DNA of 15,288 nucleotides from Akkermansiaceae bacterium (GTDB lineage Bacteria > Verrucomicrobiota > Verrucomicrobiia > Verrucomicrobiales > Akkermansiaceae). The stretch covers positions 1-15,288 of the forward strand of contig WTJZ01000032.1 in the NCBI GenBank assembly GCA_011524615.1, written 5' to 3'. Positions 1-8,177 of this stretch are shown piece after piece; positions within the stretch are counted from its first letter, which is position 1; the number at the start of each line of letters is the position of its first letter. The position numbers and the translations under genes are program-made. A model generated the notes under the pieces. That model searched no databases, was not told where the DNA came from, and saw nothing but the letters and a program-made list of their open reading frames with translations.

Positions 1-1477
1 GGTCGGTGACCTTGATCGCTTCTAGCTCTAGGTTGAGCTGGGTGAGGATCTTAGTGGCCGACTCGGGAATGAATGGCGCGAGGTAGTAAGCAACGTGGGC
101 GCAGGATTCCGCTGAGTGACGGAGAGCGGCTGCGATTTGGGCCTCATTACCTTCCTCCTTAGCGAGCATCCATGGTTGTTGTTGTTCGAGGAACTTATTA
201 CAGAGCGTCACGTGATCATTGACAGCACCGAGAGCACCCGTGAGGTCATACACGTCCATAGCGGCGATGTATGACTCATTCACCTTAGCAAGAGACTCTC
301 TGAGCTGTACACAGAGATCGTCATCATAGTCTGAGTAGGTGACTTTACCTCCGAGGTTCTTCTTAGTCATATTGAGAGAACGGTTGAGAAGATTACCGAG
401 GTTATTCGCCATCTCGTCATTAAAGATCGCGATGAGTCTCGCACGAGCGTAGTCACTGTCCTTGCCCGTCACAATGTTTCTCATGAGGAAGTAGCGGAGA
501 GCGTCTACCCCGAACTCATCTGCGGGCTCGTTTGGATCGATGATGTTTCCGATACTCTTAGACATCTTCTCACCCTCTACAGTCCAGAATCCGTGTACGA
601 GGAGAGTCGGCATATCCGCCTTCTCAAACCCCATCGCATGGAGCATACACGGCCAGTAGATCGCGTGAGGAGGAATCATAATATCCTTACCGATCACGTG
701 GGTGACATTCTTCCAGAGACTCTTAAAGTCAGGGAGATCACTGCCCTCAGCCTTCTTATATCCAGCGAAGGAGACGTAGTTAATAAGAGCATCGAACCAA
801 ACGTAGGTCACGTAGTCAGTATCAAACGGGAACTCGATTCCCCACATGAGACGTTCCTTGGGACGAGAGATACAGAGATCCGTATCTCCAGCACGCTCGA
901 CCGCATTGAGCACCTCAGACTTACGGAAGGCTGGGATGATCCCGAGCGCATCCTCTTCTACCGCTTCCTTGAGCCACTCAGCATGGTCAGAGAGCTTGAA
1001 GTACCAGTTCTCTTCTTCACGCTCTTCTACCTCCCCCCACTCTGGGCCGAACTCGCCCTCTTCATTACGTTCCTTATCAGTAAGGAACTGCTCTTGTCGG
1101 ATCGAGTAGAATCCATGTGTCTTCTTCTTGTAGAGTTGTCCTTGATCATGGAGCTCGGTGAGGACTTGTTGGACACAGTGCTTGTGCAGATCATTGGTCG
1201 TCTCGGCCCATCCATCATGCGTGAGACCGAGCTTCGTCCAGAGCTTAGCAAACTTCTTACTATTCTTCTTAGCAAAGGTCGCAGGATGGATTCCTTCCTT
1301 TTCCGCACTCTGCTGTACCTTTTGACCATATTGATCCACTCCTGTAAGGAAGTAGACTTCCTCCCCCTTGAAGCGCTGATATCGAGCAAGCACATCAGCT
1401 AATACCTTCTCATAGGCATGCCCTAAGTGGGGCGCACCATTCGCGTAATCAATTGCGGTCGTAATAAATTGAGACAT
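1..1477 (-). CDS. metG: Methionyl-tRNA synthetase, 3' end outside window
   Basis: Class I aminoacyl-tRNA synthetase that charges tRNA-Met with methionine in the cytoplasm. Reading the minus strand from the ATG at 1477 gives 492 uninterrupted codons up to the window edge. The HIGH-type motif is HLGH at residues 17-20, inside GAPHLGHAYEKVLADV. The KMSKS loop is exact at residues 304-308 (EGEKMSKSIGN). The connective region (KKKTHGFYSIRQEQFL and following) has no CxxC knuckle, so the zinc-binding cysteines of E. coli-type enzymes appear absent. The C-terminal anticodon-binding helices are partly present (LAPFIPESATKILTQLNLE). Whether a C-terminal EMAP/Trbp111 domain follows cannot be seen. The start is the first ATG of the frame and the N-terminus matches the family without an extension. 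The gene is divergent from the AEC permease. The annotation is firm; only the 3' end is missing. Confidence 0.97.
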   Translation of the reverse strand, partial: MSQFITTAIDYANGAPHLGHAYEKVLADVLARYQRFKGEEVYFLTGVDQYGQKVQQSAEKEGIHPATFAKKNSKKFAKLWTKLGLTHDGWAETTNDLHKHCVQQVLTELHDQGQLYKKKTHGFYSIRQEQFLTDKERNEEGEFGPEWGEVEEREEENWYFKLSDHAEWLKEAVEEDALGIIPAFRKSEVLNAVERAGDTDLCISRPKERLMWGIEFPFDTDYVTYVWFDALINYVSFAGYKKAEGSDLPDFKSLWKNVTHVIGKDIMIPPHAIYWPCMLHAMGFEKADMPTLLVHGFWTVEGEKMSKSIGNIIDPNEPADEFGVDALRYFLMRNIVTGKDSDYARARLIAIFNDEMANNLGNLLNRSLNMTKKNLGGKVTYSDYDDDLCVQLRESLAKVNESYIAAMDVYDLTGALGAVNDHVTLCNKFLEQQQPWMLAKEEGNEAQIAAALRHSAESCAHVAYYLAPFIPESATKILTQLNLELEAIKVTD

Positions 1478-1598
1478 AATTTCCCGCTTTCTAACCACAT
1501 CACTTCACACTTTCAAAGCCCTTTGACGAAGAAAATGCGCGGACTCCCCCTCTTGTTCTCCTTGGCCGCCAATCGAGTGCGAGTAAAAAAAGCTCCCC

Positions 1599-2594
1599 AT
1601 GGAGCGAAATCCAGTCTACGCCCGCATCATGGCATCACTCTCTCCATGGCAAATCCTCGCCTCTGTTCTCCCCATGTATGGGCTCATCATCCTTGGAGGA
1701 TGTCTACGTAAGGCAGGAATCCTCCAACGAGAGGCGGATAGCTCGATCATGCGTCTCGTCATTAACTGCCTCTACCCCTGCCTCATCATTGATAAGATCC
1801 TCGCCAGTGAAGCGGTCAAGGATGCCTCGCTCGTGGCGTGGACTCTGCCGGTAGGGTTCCTCGTCATCATCCTAGGACTCGCGATCTCTCGACTCGGAGG
1901 CCGCCTCTTCCGCCTCCCTGCAGGACCTGATCGCAATACGTTCTCATGTACGACTGGGATTCAGAACTATGGGTTTGCAGCCGTACCGATCGTGATGGCG
2001 CTCTTCCCTGAGGATCTATTGGGCGTCCTCTTCGTCCACTCACTAGGAGTCGAGATCGCGCTCTGGACCTTTGGGATCGCCACACTCCAGGGGCGACTCC
2101 CTCGTGAATTCAAGAGCCTACTCACGGCTCCCGTGATCGCGGTCGTAGTGGGGTTGGTTCTCGTCTTTACAGGATTAGGCGACTGGCTCACGCAGCAGGA
2201 AGCGCTCTCACCTCCACTCACGATTATGAATTGGCTGGGAGGGTGCTCCTTCCCGATAGCATTGATGCTCGTTGGAGCGACGCTCTCTGATGAGCTCCGC
2301 GCGAGCATTCCCACTCTCAGAGTAGGAGTAGCCGCGACATCCATTAGACTCCTCATCCTACCGTGCCTCATCATAGGCCTTATCTATCTGATCCCTCTCC
2401 CAAGTGATCTCAAAACCATTCTCCTCGTCCAAGCAGCCATGCCGTCCGCGGTCATGCCGATCGTACTCTCTCGCATCTACGGCGGGAATCCTGCCATCGC
2501 CGGTCAGGTGGTCATCACCACCCAAGTCATCGGCATCCTCACCATCCCCCTCTGGATCAGCCTCGGCCTACAACTCATCGGCTCTGGCTCCTAG
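1599..2594 (+). CDS. AEC-family (auxin efflux carrier-like) permease
   Basis: Predicted inner-membrane permease of 331 residues, the usual length for the AEC family (PF03547). Hydrophobic segments run nearly the whole length, about ten helices. The first begins near residue 14 (ILASVLPMYGLIILGG). The family-typical opening (GLIILGGCLRKAGILQREA, then a conserved asparagine and proline in VINCLYPCLII) and the central NTFSCTTGIQNYGFAAVPIV segment support the assignment. Bacterial members move small organic anions such as malonate or malate, but the substrate cannot be read from sequence. The frame opens after a stop at 1584-1586. ATG 1599 is the first start; ATG 1629 (MASLSPWQ) is a credible alternative because the first ten residues add nothing recognisable. 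No Shine-Dalgarno sequence is visible before either. It is convergent with the MFS gene. Confidence 0.88.
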   Translation: MERNPVYARIMASLSPWQILASVLPMYGLIILGGCLRKAGILQREADSSIMRLVINCLYPCLIIDKILASEAVKDASLVAWTLPVGFLVIILGLAISRLGGRLFRLPAGPDRNTFSCTTGIQNYGFAAVPIVMALFPEDLLGVLFVHSLGVEIALWTFGIATLQGRLPREFKSLLTAPVIAVVVGLVLVFTGLGDWLTQQEALSPPLTIMNWLGGCSFPIALMLVGATLSDELRASIPTLRVGVAATSIRLLILPCLIIGLIYLIPLPSDLKTILLVQAAMPSAVMPIVLSRIYGGNPAIAGQVVITTQVIGILTIPLWISLGLQLIGSGS

Positions 2595-2745
2595 AGCACC
2601 GCTTCTCTATGTAAGCAGTTATGCTGCACTCCTATACGGTGCAATTCGTCAGGGAGTACCATCATAGAATAACACTCCCTACACAGCATCTCTAACTCGC
2701 CCGCATGAACGAGTGTTTGCTGCTTCTGATAACTTCTGAGAAGGA
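2595..2745. other. Convergent junction with two weak hairpins
   Basis: Spacer between the convergent AEC and MFS genes. It holds a 5 bp stem (TGCAC 2625-2629 with GTGCA 2639-2643) and a 7 bp stem (AGGGAGT 2651-2657 with ACTCCCT 2674-2680, 16 base loop). Neither is followed by a U-tract on either strand, so they are only weak candidates for transcription end signals. Confidence 0.3.
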
Positions 2746-3933
2746 TTACTGCGGCTTCTTCAGCGTTAGAGTCGCAAGAGCTGCGAGGAGAGACATCACC
2801 GCTGCAGAGATGAAGGTACTCTTGAGATCCATGGAGGAGTTCAGCGCAGGCCCAACGAAAGCCGCAACACCATACGCAAGATAGAGGACTCCATAGTTCA
2901 TCCCAAGATTCTTGGTGCCATAGAAGTCTGCCGCCACGGTCGGGAAGACCGCGAGGAAGCCACCGAAGCCAAAACCGATCAAGGACGCGGTCAGGTAAAA
3001 CATGACCATATTCATCGGACCAAAGGCCAACAGCAGAAGCACGACGGTAGTCACCGCATACATCGAAAAGAGCGCAGTCTTGCGCCCAGCCTTATCAGAA
3101 ATAAAGCCCCAGAATAAGCGGCCAGACGCATTTGCAATCGCAATGCTCACGATAATGTTAGCTGCATTCGCAGGAGTAAGCTTAGCGTACTCTACTCCGA
3201 TATCCTTAGCGATCCCGATAACCATCAGGCCAGCAGTACAGCCCACCAAGAACATAAACCAAAGGGTATAGAACTGCTTAGTCCCTAACATCTCCTTCAG
3301 CCCGAAGTCACGGCTAGAACCAGCAGATTCCGCAGGAGGGGTCCACCCCTCTGGGACATACCCCGCAGGTGGCAGGCGTAAGAACTGGGCTCCTACGAGA
3401 ATGAAGACGAGGTAAATAATACCAAGATAGAGAAAGACCTGTGACACATCACAACTCCCGAGTAAGCTGACAATCACGGGCTTAAACAGCATTCCTCCTA
3501 GCCCCATCCCAACAATCGCGATCCCAGCAATGGTACCACGTTTGTCTGGATACCACTTGAGACAGGTCGCTAACGGAGTCACATAAGCCGTTCCGATCCC
3601 GGCTCCACCAATCACTCCGTAGAGAACATAGAGATGCCATAACTCTGAGGCAAAGCTCGTCAGAATCGTTCCTAATCCGATCAAAAGCGCGCCCGCTGTT
3701 GCGACCTTACGCGGCCCGACGATATCTTGCACCCGACCAGCAACCATCGCAGAGAGAGCAAACATCCCGATCGTGATCGAAAAGGTAAGAACAATCGCCT
3801 CCCTAGTCCACCCAAACTTCTCGATTAACGGCTGGTTAAATAAGCTCCAGGCATACACGGCGCCTAGACAAAGCTGAATCATCACCGCCCCGATTACGAC
3901 GGTCCATCTATTCTTACCACTGCTCGCTGTCAT
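2746..3933 (-). CDS. OFA-family MFS transporter (oxalate/formate antiporter-like)
   Basis: Major facilitator superfamily carrier, 395 residues, about twelve membrane helices, in the cytoplasmic membrane. The N-terminal block NRW..V.GAV.IQLCLGAVYAWS (residues 8-30) is the hallmark of the oxalate/formate antiporter group. The MFS loop 2-3 signature is recognisable as GRVQDIVGPRKV (residues 66-77), and a loop 8-9 counterpart reads GFISDKAGRKTALF. OFA members exchange small carboxylates, but many are uncharacterised, so oxalate should not be assumed. No oxalyl-CoA or formyl-CoA gene lies nearby to support that substrate. The start is the ATG at 3933. A GAGGGGG run lies about twelve bases upstream, the closest thing to a Shine-Dalgarno in this part of the window. 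It is divergent from the helicase gene and convergent with the AEC permease. Confidence 0.9.
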   Translation of the reverse strand: MTASSGKNRWTVVIGAVMIQLCLGAVYAWSLFNQPLIEKFGWTREAIVLTFSITIGMFALSAMVAGRVQDIVGPRKVATAGALLIGLGTILTSFASELWHLYVLYGVIGGAGIGTAYVTPLATCLKWYPDKRGTIAGIAIVGMGLGGMLFKPVIVSLLGSCDVSQVFLYLGIIYLVFILVGAQFLRLPPAGYVPEGWTPPAESAGSSRDFGLKEMLGTKQFYTLWFMFLVGCTAGLMVIGIAKDIGVEYAKLTPANAANIIVSIAIANASGRLFWGFISDKAGRKTALFSMYAVTTVVLLLLAFGPMNMVMFYLTASLIGFGFGGFLAVFPTVAADFYGTKNLGMNYGVLYLAYGVAAFVGPALNSSMDLKSTFISAAVMSLLAALATLTLKKPQ

Positions 3934-4056
3934 AGGGTATTAATCCCCCTCATGTCCTTCTGAGTCAAGCAGACTCGTATAGCTCTGAAAAATTCGTACA
4001 TATCCGCCCCTCGCTGTAGCAAGTTATCACTCTCGCCCCCAACTTGTAGCTCCCTC

Positions 4057-4073
4057 TTTTCTAATGTAGAAAA
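4057..4073. repeat. Perfect AT-rich inverted repeat in a divergent promoter region
   Basis: TTTTCTA (4057-4063) and TAGAAAA (4067-4073) form a perfect 7 bp dyad around ATG. It lies in the 198 base spacer between the divergent MFS and helicase genes, 58 bases before the helicase start. No U-tract follows, so an operator is more likely than a terminator. A second, looser dyad (CAAGTT 4020-4025 with AACTTG 4041-4046) and a third (GAGTC 3962-3966 with GACTC 3972-3976) lie in the same spacer. Confidence 0.35.
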
Positions 4074-4131
4074 TCCCTCACTTTCTTCTCCCAATTTGAC
4101 CGAACGGGGTTAAGTTCACCTCACTATTGCT

Positions 4132-6180
4132 ATGGCACGTCATTACCAGCTCAATCAATCAGCCCCTGCTGGCAAGTTCTCACTCGATTATCAAGCAGAG
4201 CTTAACGAGGAACAATTTGCCGCCGTGACCTCTAAGCCAGGCCCTGCACTAGTGATCGCAGGTGCTGGATCGGGCAAGACGAGGACTCTCACTTACCGTG
4301 TCGCCTTCCTCATCGAGAAGGGAATCGAACCGAAGAACATCCTTCTCCTCACCTTTACCAATAAGGCCTCTAAGGAAATGCTCGAGCGAGTACGAGAACT
4401 CGTCCCTGTCGACATCTCAGACCTCTGGGGCGGCACCTTCCACTCTGTCTGTAACCGGATCCTCCGCCGCCATGCCGAGGAGCTAGGCTTTACCTCCTCC
4501 TTTAGCATCCTCGACCGTGACGACCAAAAGAGCCTCATCAACTCTGTCATCGCCGAGTGTGACATCGATACGAAAGAAAAACGATTCCCTAAGGCGGATG
4601 TCCTACTCACGATCTATTCCCTCACCCACAATACAGGAGCCTCGACCTCTGACATTGTACGCGAGAGCTACCCCTACTTCGAGGATTGGCTCAGTGATAT
4701 CGAGCGCGTAGGTGCGCGCTACACTGAGAAAAAGCGCGAGGTCAACTCGATGGACTTCGACGACTTACTGATCTTGACCGCAGAGCTGCTGAAGCAGAAC
4801 ATCGATCTCCGTCAGCGCTATCAAAAGAAGTTCCAACACATCTTAGTGGATGAGTTCCAGGATACGAACCACGTACAGAGTGGGCTCATCGACATGCTCA
4901 TCGGGCCTAAGCAGAGCATCATGGTCGTGGGAGATGATGCCCAGTCGATCTACTCATGGCGCGGTGCAGATATGGAGAACATCCTCAGCTTTCCGACCCG
5001 ATACCCACAGACAAAGGTGTTTCGCATCGAGTCAAACTACCGAAGCGTTCCTGAGATCCTCGAACTCTCTAATACCGCCATCAAGGCGAACTCCAAGCAG
5101 TTTGAAAAAAATCTACGTGCTCACCGCGAGGGTGGTAGCGCCCTCCCTGCCCTCGTAGCACTCGATGATCCTGCCACGCAGGCCAACTTCGTCGCACAGC
5201 GCATCCTAGAACTACGAGACGAAGGGGTAGAACTAGAGGAAATGGCCATCCTCTATCGTGCACACCACCAGTCGCTAGAGATCCAGATGGAACTGACGAC
5301 CAGAGGGATCCCGTTCCAGATCACTAGTGGGCTTCGCTTCTTCGAGCAGGCACATATCAAAGACGTCTCCGCCTTCCTCCGCTTCGTCGTGAACCGCAAG
5401 GATGAAGTCAGCTTCAAGCGCATGGTGATGCTCCTCCCTGGCGTCGGCCCCGCTGCCGCCGACAAACTCTGGAAGGGATGGATCGCCACGGGATGGCATG
5501 AGAAGGAAAACCCACCTCAGAAGTTCTCAGAACTATTAATGGGGCTCAAGGCTCCCAAAAAGGCTCAAGCGACATGGGAACAACTCTGCTACACTCTGGA
5601 TGAGATGATCCAAAATGGGGAGTATGCCCGCCCCTCTAGCATGGTCTACTCCGCTCTAGAGGGAGTCTATGATGAGTACCTCCGCTCCAGCTTTGATAAC
5701 TACGAGCAGCGCAAGCAGGATATCCAACAACTCATGGACTACGGCGAAGGGTTCGACGATATCCTAGAGTTCCTCGCCCAACTCTCTCTCATGGGGACCG
5801 TAGACGGCGAACCCTCAGGTAAGAAGGAACAGCCTGACGATGAATCCGTCGTACTCAGCTCCATCCACCAGGCCAAAGGGCTAGAGTGGAAGGTCGTCTT
5901 CGTCATCTGGCTCACGGACGGCATGTTCCCTAATGGCCGCATTCTCGAGTCTGACGACCAAGATGCACTGGAGGAAGAACGAAGACTCTTCTACGTCTCG
6001 ATCACCAGAGCAAAAGACGAGCTCTACCTCACTTACCCGATGATCAACCCCAAGAGCTATCGTGGCGATCTCATTCAGTCCCCTTCTCGCTTCCTGGAGG
6101 ACTTCCCTCGTGAGATGGTAGAGGAATGGAATGTCTCTGCTACCCCAACCTGGGGTAATGATGACGACTTCCCCTTCTAG
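4132..6180 (+). CDS. UvrD/PcrA/Rep-type superfamily 1 DNA helicase
   Basis: ATP-dependent 3'-5' DNA helicase of superfamily 1A, 682 residues. Motifs appear in order: Q-motif LNEEQFAAV (24-32); Walker A AGAGSGKT (43-50); motif Ia LLLTFTNKAS; Walker B VDEFQDT with D240-E241; motif III VGDDAQSIYSWRG; motif IV NYRS; motif V VLSSIHQAKGLEWKVVFV (about 574-591); motif VI LFYVSITRAKDE (about 619-630) with arginine R626. The set is intact, so the enzyme should be active in repair, replication-fork rescue or recombination. It is somewhat shorter than UvrD or PcrA (about 720 residues or more) and lacks their longer C-terminal extension. It ends in GNDDDFPF, resembling the acidic tip of bacterial SSB. 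No Shine-Dalgarno is seen before the ATG. It appears monocistronic. UvrD versus PcrA orthology cannot be settled here. Confidence 0.95.
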   Translation: MARHYQLNQSAPAGKFSLDYQAELNEEQFAAVTSKPGPALVIAGAGSGKTRTLTYRVAFLIEKGIEPKNILLLTFTNKASKEMLERVRELVPVDISDLWGGTFHSVCNRILRRHAEELGFTSSFSILDRDDQKSLINSVIAECDIDTKEKRFPKADVLLTIYSLTHNTGASTSDIVRESYPYFEDWLSDIERVGARYTEKKREVNSMDFDDLLILTAELLKQNIDLRQRYQKKFQHILVDEFQDTNHVQSGLIDMLIGPKQSIMVVGDDAQSIYSWRGADMENILSFPTRYPQTKVFRIESNYRSVPEILELSNTAIKANSKQFEKNLRAHREGGSALPALVALDDPATQANFVAQRILELRDEGVELEEMAILYRAHHQSLEIQMELTTRGIPFQITSGLRFFEQAHIKDVSAFLRFVVNRKDEVSFKRMVMLLPGVGPAAADKLWKGWIATGWHEKENPPQKFSELLMGLKAPKKAQATWEQLCYTLDEMIQNGEYARPSSMVYSALEGVYDEYLRSSFDNYEQRKQDIQQLMDYGEGFDDILEFLAQLSLMGTVDGEPSGKKEQPDDESVVLSSIHQAKGLEWKVVFVIWLTDGMFPNGRILESDDQDALEEERRLFYVSITRAKDELYLTYPMINPKSYRGDLIQSPSRFLEDFPREMVEEWNVSATPTWGNDDDFPF

Positions 6181-6185
6181 TCTCT

Positions 6186-6223
6186 GGCAAGTGCGCCTCA
6201 CTGCACAAACAGGCGCCACTGCC
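6186..6223. repeat. Imperfect inverted repeat after the helicase gene
   Basis: GGC-A-AGTGCGCCT (6186-6198) pairs with AGGCGC-C-ACTGCC (6211-6223), with one unpaired base in each arm and a 12 base loop. It starts six bases after the helicase stop codon and is GC-rich, so it may act as a transcript-end structure. No U-tract follows, so it is not a standard intrinsic terminator. Confidence 0.4.
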
Positions 6224-6334
6224 CTAACACGCCTCAGTCAACTCATATTCCCGAAAAAAGTCTCATTACTTGGTTTCAAAAAATTAGTAACTGAATCCTT
6301 TTCAAATAGGCATATATGATTATGTTCCGTGTAA

Positions 6335-7663
6335 ATGGCTAAGAGAGTAGTAATTATCGGAGGAGGCTTCGCAGGCTTATCTTGCGCGAGGAAACTGGCA
6401 AATAACCCGAACTTCAAGGTGACGGTTCTGGATAAGCAGAATCACCACTTGTTCCAGCCTCTCCTGTATCAACTCGCCTCCGCTACCCTGGCAGCTACTG
6501 ACATCTCCCGCTCACTGCGAGGCATCCTGAGCAAGGCCAAAAATGTATCCGTCTTCCTCGACCATGTTCAGGACATCGATCTCAAGAGCCAAACCGTCAT
6601 CGGCGCAGATCATAGCTATGAATATGATTACCTCGTCATTGCATCAGGAACACGTACTTCTTGGTTTGGTAATGACCAATGGGAGAAGCATACCATCGGT
6701 CTCAAGAACCTCCATGATGCCTACCGCATCCGTCAGCGCGTACTCGGTAATCTAGAGCGAGCAGAGATCATTAATGATCAGGAGGAACAAGCGCGACTCA
6801 TGACGATCGTGATCGTCGGTGGTGGCCCTACGGGTGTAGAGCTCGCCGGTTCCTTTGAAGATCTCGTCCAACATGCCTTGAGAGCTGACTTCCGCTGTAT
6901 TGACCCAGCTAATCTCAGAACCGTACTGGTGCAATCGGGAGACCGAATTCTCAAAGGGTTCCCAGCGGAACACTCAGAATACGCCAAAGAACGCCTCACC
7001 GATCTCGGTGTAGAAGTAATGCTCAACGACCGTGTGGTAGACGTACAGGAAGGCAAAGTATTCCTCAAGTCTGGTCAAGAAATCGAGGCTAAGACCATCA
7101 TCTGGGCAGCTGGAGTACAAGCCAGCCGTGTCACACAATGCCTAGAGGTCGAAAAGGATCGAGCCGGACGTCTGGTCGTCTCTCCTGACCTCTCCCTCCC
7201 AGAATACGATAATGTCTTCGTCGCTGGGGATGTGGCTAACTGTGTAGATGTCAATGAAGTCAATGTACCAGGGCTCGCTCCAGCTGCAGTACAAATGGGC
7301 GAACACATCGCCAAGAACCTCAAACAAGAGCAAAAATACGAAAACACCGTTTACGACAAGGATAAGATCTCTCTCCGTAAGCCATTCATGTATTGGGACA
7401 AGGGCATCATGGCTATCGTAGGGCGTCAGATCGCAGTGGTATCAGGCGGCAACCTCAAGCTTAAGGGAACATTTGCATGGTTAGCATGGCTCATCATCCA
7501 CATCCTTTTCCTCATCGGCTTCCGTAACAAGCTGAGTGTGCTTCTCTCATGGGCTTTTGCATACATCCAACGCAAGCCTGGTAGCCGAGTCTTCGCCCTC
7601 AGAGAGACGGATCCATACTTCACAAAGGCCTCTACTAATAGTAACCCAGCGGAACAGGGTTAA
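6335..7663 (+). CDS. ndh: Type II NADH:quinone oxidoreductase (NDH-2)
   Basis: Single-subunit, non-proton-pumping FAD enzyme that passes electrons from NADH to the quinone pool at the inner face of the membrane; 442 residues. The FAD-binding Rossmann motif GGGFAG is at residues 9-14. The NADH-binding Rossmann motif VGGGPTGVE lies at 161-169. The second FAD segment FVAGDVA has the flavin-contacting D299. PAAVQMGEHIAKN follows, as expected for the quinone-side region. The C-terminus has two short hydrophobic or amphipathic segments separated by GFRNK (about 378-412), the usual membrane anchor. KQNHHLFQPLLYQLA near residue 40 is typical of the NDH-2 family. The ATG at 6335 sits just before the Rossmann fold, leaving no room for another start. 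No Shine-Dalgarno is visible. A strong hairpin terminator follows at 7694, so the gene is probably transcribed alone. Confidence 0.95.
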   Translation: MAKRVVIIGGGFAGLSCARKLANNPNFKVTVLDKQNHHLFQPLLYQLASATLAATDISRSLRGILSKAKNVSVFLDHVQDIDLKSQTVIGADHSYEYDYLVIASGTRTSWFGNDQWEKHTIGLKNLHDAYRIRQRVLGNLERAEIINDQEEQARLMTIVIVGGGPTGVELAGSFEDLVQHALRADFRCIDPANLRTVLVQSGDRILKGFPAEHSEYAKERLTDLGVEVMLNDRVVDVQEGKVFLKSGQEIEAKTIIWAAGVQASRVTQCLEVEKDRAGRLVVSPDLSLPEYDNVFVAGDVANCVDVNEVNVPGLAPAAVQMGEHIAKNLKQEQKYENTVYDKDKISLRKPFMYWDKGIMAIVGRQIAVVSGGNLKLKGTFAWLAWLIIHILFLIGFRNKLSVLLSWAFAYIQRKPGSRVFALRETDPYFTKASTNSNPAEQG

Positions 7664-7693
7664 TCCCCTCTCCTCCTCACTATTATCAGCGAA

Positions 7694-7726
7694 CGCATAG
7701 AGATGTCTCTATGCGATTCTTATTTT
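7694..7726 (+). terminator. Intrinsic terminator of the NDH-2 gene
   Basis: A perfect stem, CGCATAGAG (7694-7702) with CTCTATGCG (7707-7715), closes a four-base loop. It is followed by a T-rich run (TTCTTATTTT, 7717-7726). It begins 30 bases after the NDH-2 stop codon. Confidence 0.85.
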
Positions 7727-7761
7727 AGCTAGAGGGACACTACATCATCTAGCCCGCGCAT

Positions 7762-7778
7762 ACCTTCACCCAGAAGGT
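7762..7778. repeat. Short hairpin between convergent genes
   Basis: ACCTTC (7762-7767) and GAAGGT (7773-7778) form a 6 bp stem with a five-base loop, between the NDH-2 terminator and the end of the small membrane protein gene. There is no U-tract on either strand. It could mark the 3' end of the minus-strand transcript, but support is weak. Confidence 0.25.
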
Positions 7779-7845
7779 GTTCCCTCAAGAGATCACAACA
7801 CCTCATCACACAGACTGCACCTTACTCCCCCAATAGGGAAAGTAG

Positions 7846-8166
7846 CTACGCCTTCTTTGGGCGAACGTAAAAGATAAAGATAAGAGCGACAGGTACTAAT
7901 GGTGCTAGTAACCACCACTTACGGGAATACCCCTTATCCTCAACTGCTAGACAGAACCCCATCAAATAGAGCGGCACTGAAATATAGAGAGGAGCCCAGA
8001 AGAGGTGGTATATCCACTCAGGATTCCCTCCAGGGAAAAAGCTGATGCTAGACAATAAGAGCAAGTTCACCGCAACAAAGATCCAAATCCATACAGAAAA
8101 TGACAGCATGTCTCGACCAAGAAACTCATGCTCGCGGTAACATTCTGTATGATCTCTCTCTTCCAT
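7846..8166 (-). CDS. Small hypothetical membrane protein
   Basis: A 106-residue protein that I do not recognise. It has a charged, probably cytoplasmic, N-terminus (MEERDHTECYREHEFLGRD). Three hydrophobic stretches follow: about residues 21-44, 51-74 and 84-101, the second possibly re-entrant. A basic tail RPKKA closes the protein. Tryptophans cluster at the membrane borders. There is a loose resemblance to small 2TM-type domains, but no signature residue proves it. That it is a real gene is supported by the coherent hydrophobic pattern, an ATG start, and a near-consensus promoter directly upstream. That promoter leaves a leader of only a few bases. No Shine-Dalgarno is present. It is convergent with NDH-2; the Snf2-like gene lies upstream on the same strand across a 188 base gap. 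Confidence 0.7.
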   Translation of the reverse strand: MEERDHTECYREHEFLGRDMLSFSVWIWIFVAVNLLLLSSISFFPGGNPEWIYHLFWAPLYISVPLYLMGFCLAVEDKGYSRKWWLLAPLVPVALIFIFYVRPKKA

Positions 8167-8177
8167 TGAACTGATGC

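Noticed and set aside
593..1402. Long plus-strand open frame (269 codons)
   Set aside because: It is antisense to metG, whose catalytic motifs lie in the same DNA on the minus strand. The predicted protein shows no family features.
1523..1528. TTGACG as a -35 for the AEC permease gene
   Set aside because: No acceptable -10 hexamer lies 15-19 bases downstream, so a promoter was not called.
1967..2374. Minus-strand open frame inside the AEC permease gene
   Set aside because: Antisense shadow of a well-supported membrane protein; composition is Ser/Arg/Thr-rich without motif.
4096..4101. TTGACC as a -35 for the helicase gene
   Set aside because: The nearest TATT-like hexamer is 24 bases away, outside the workable spacer range.
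5881..6219. Minus-strand open frame at the end of the helicase gene
   Set aside because: It overlaps helicase motif VI on the opposite strand and shows no recognisable domain.
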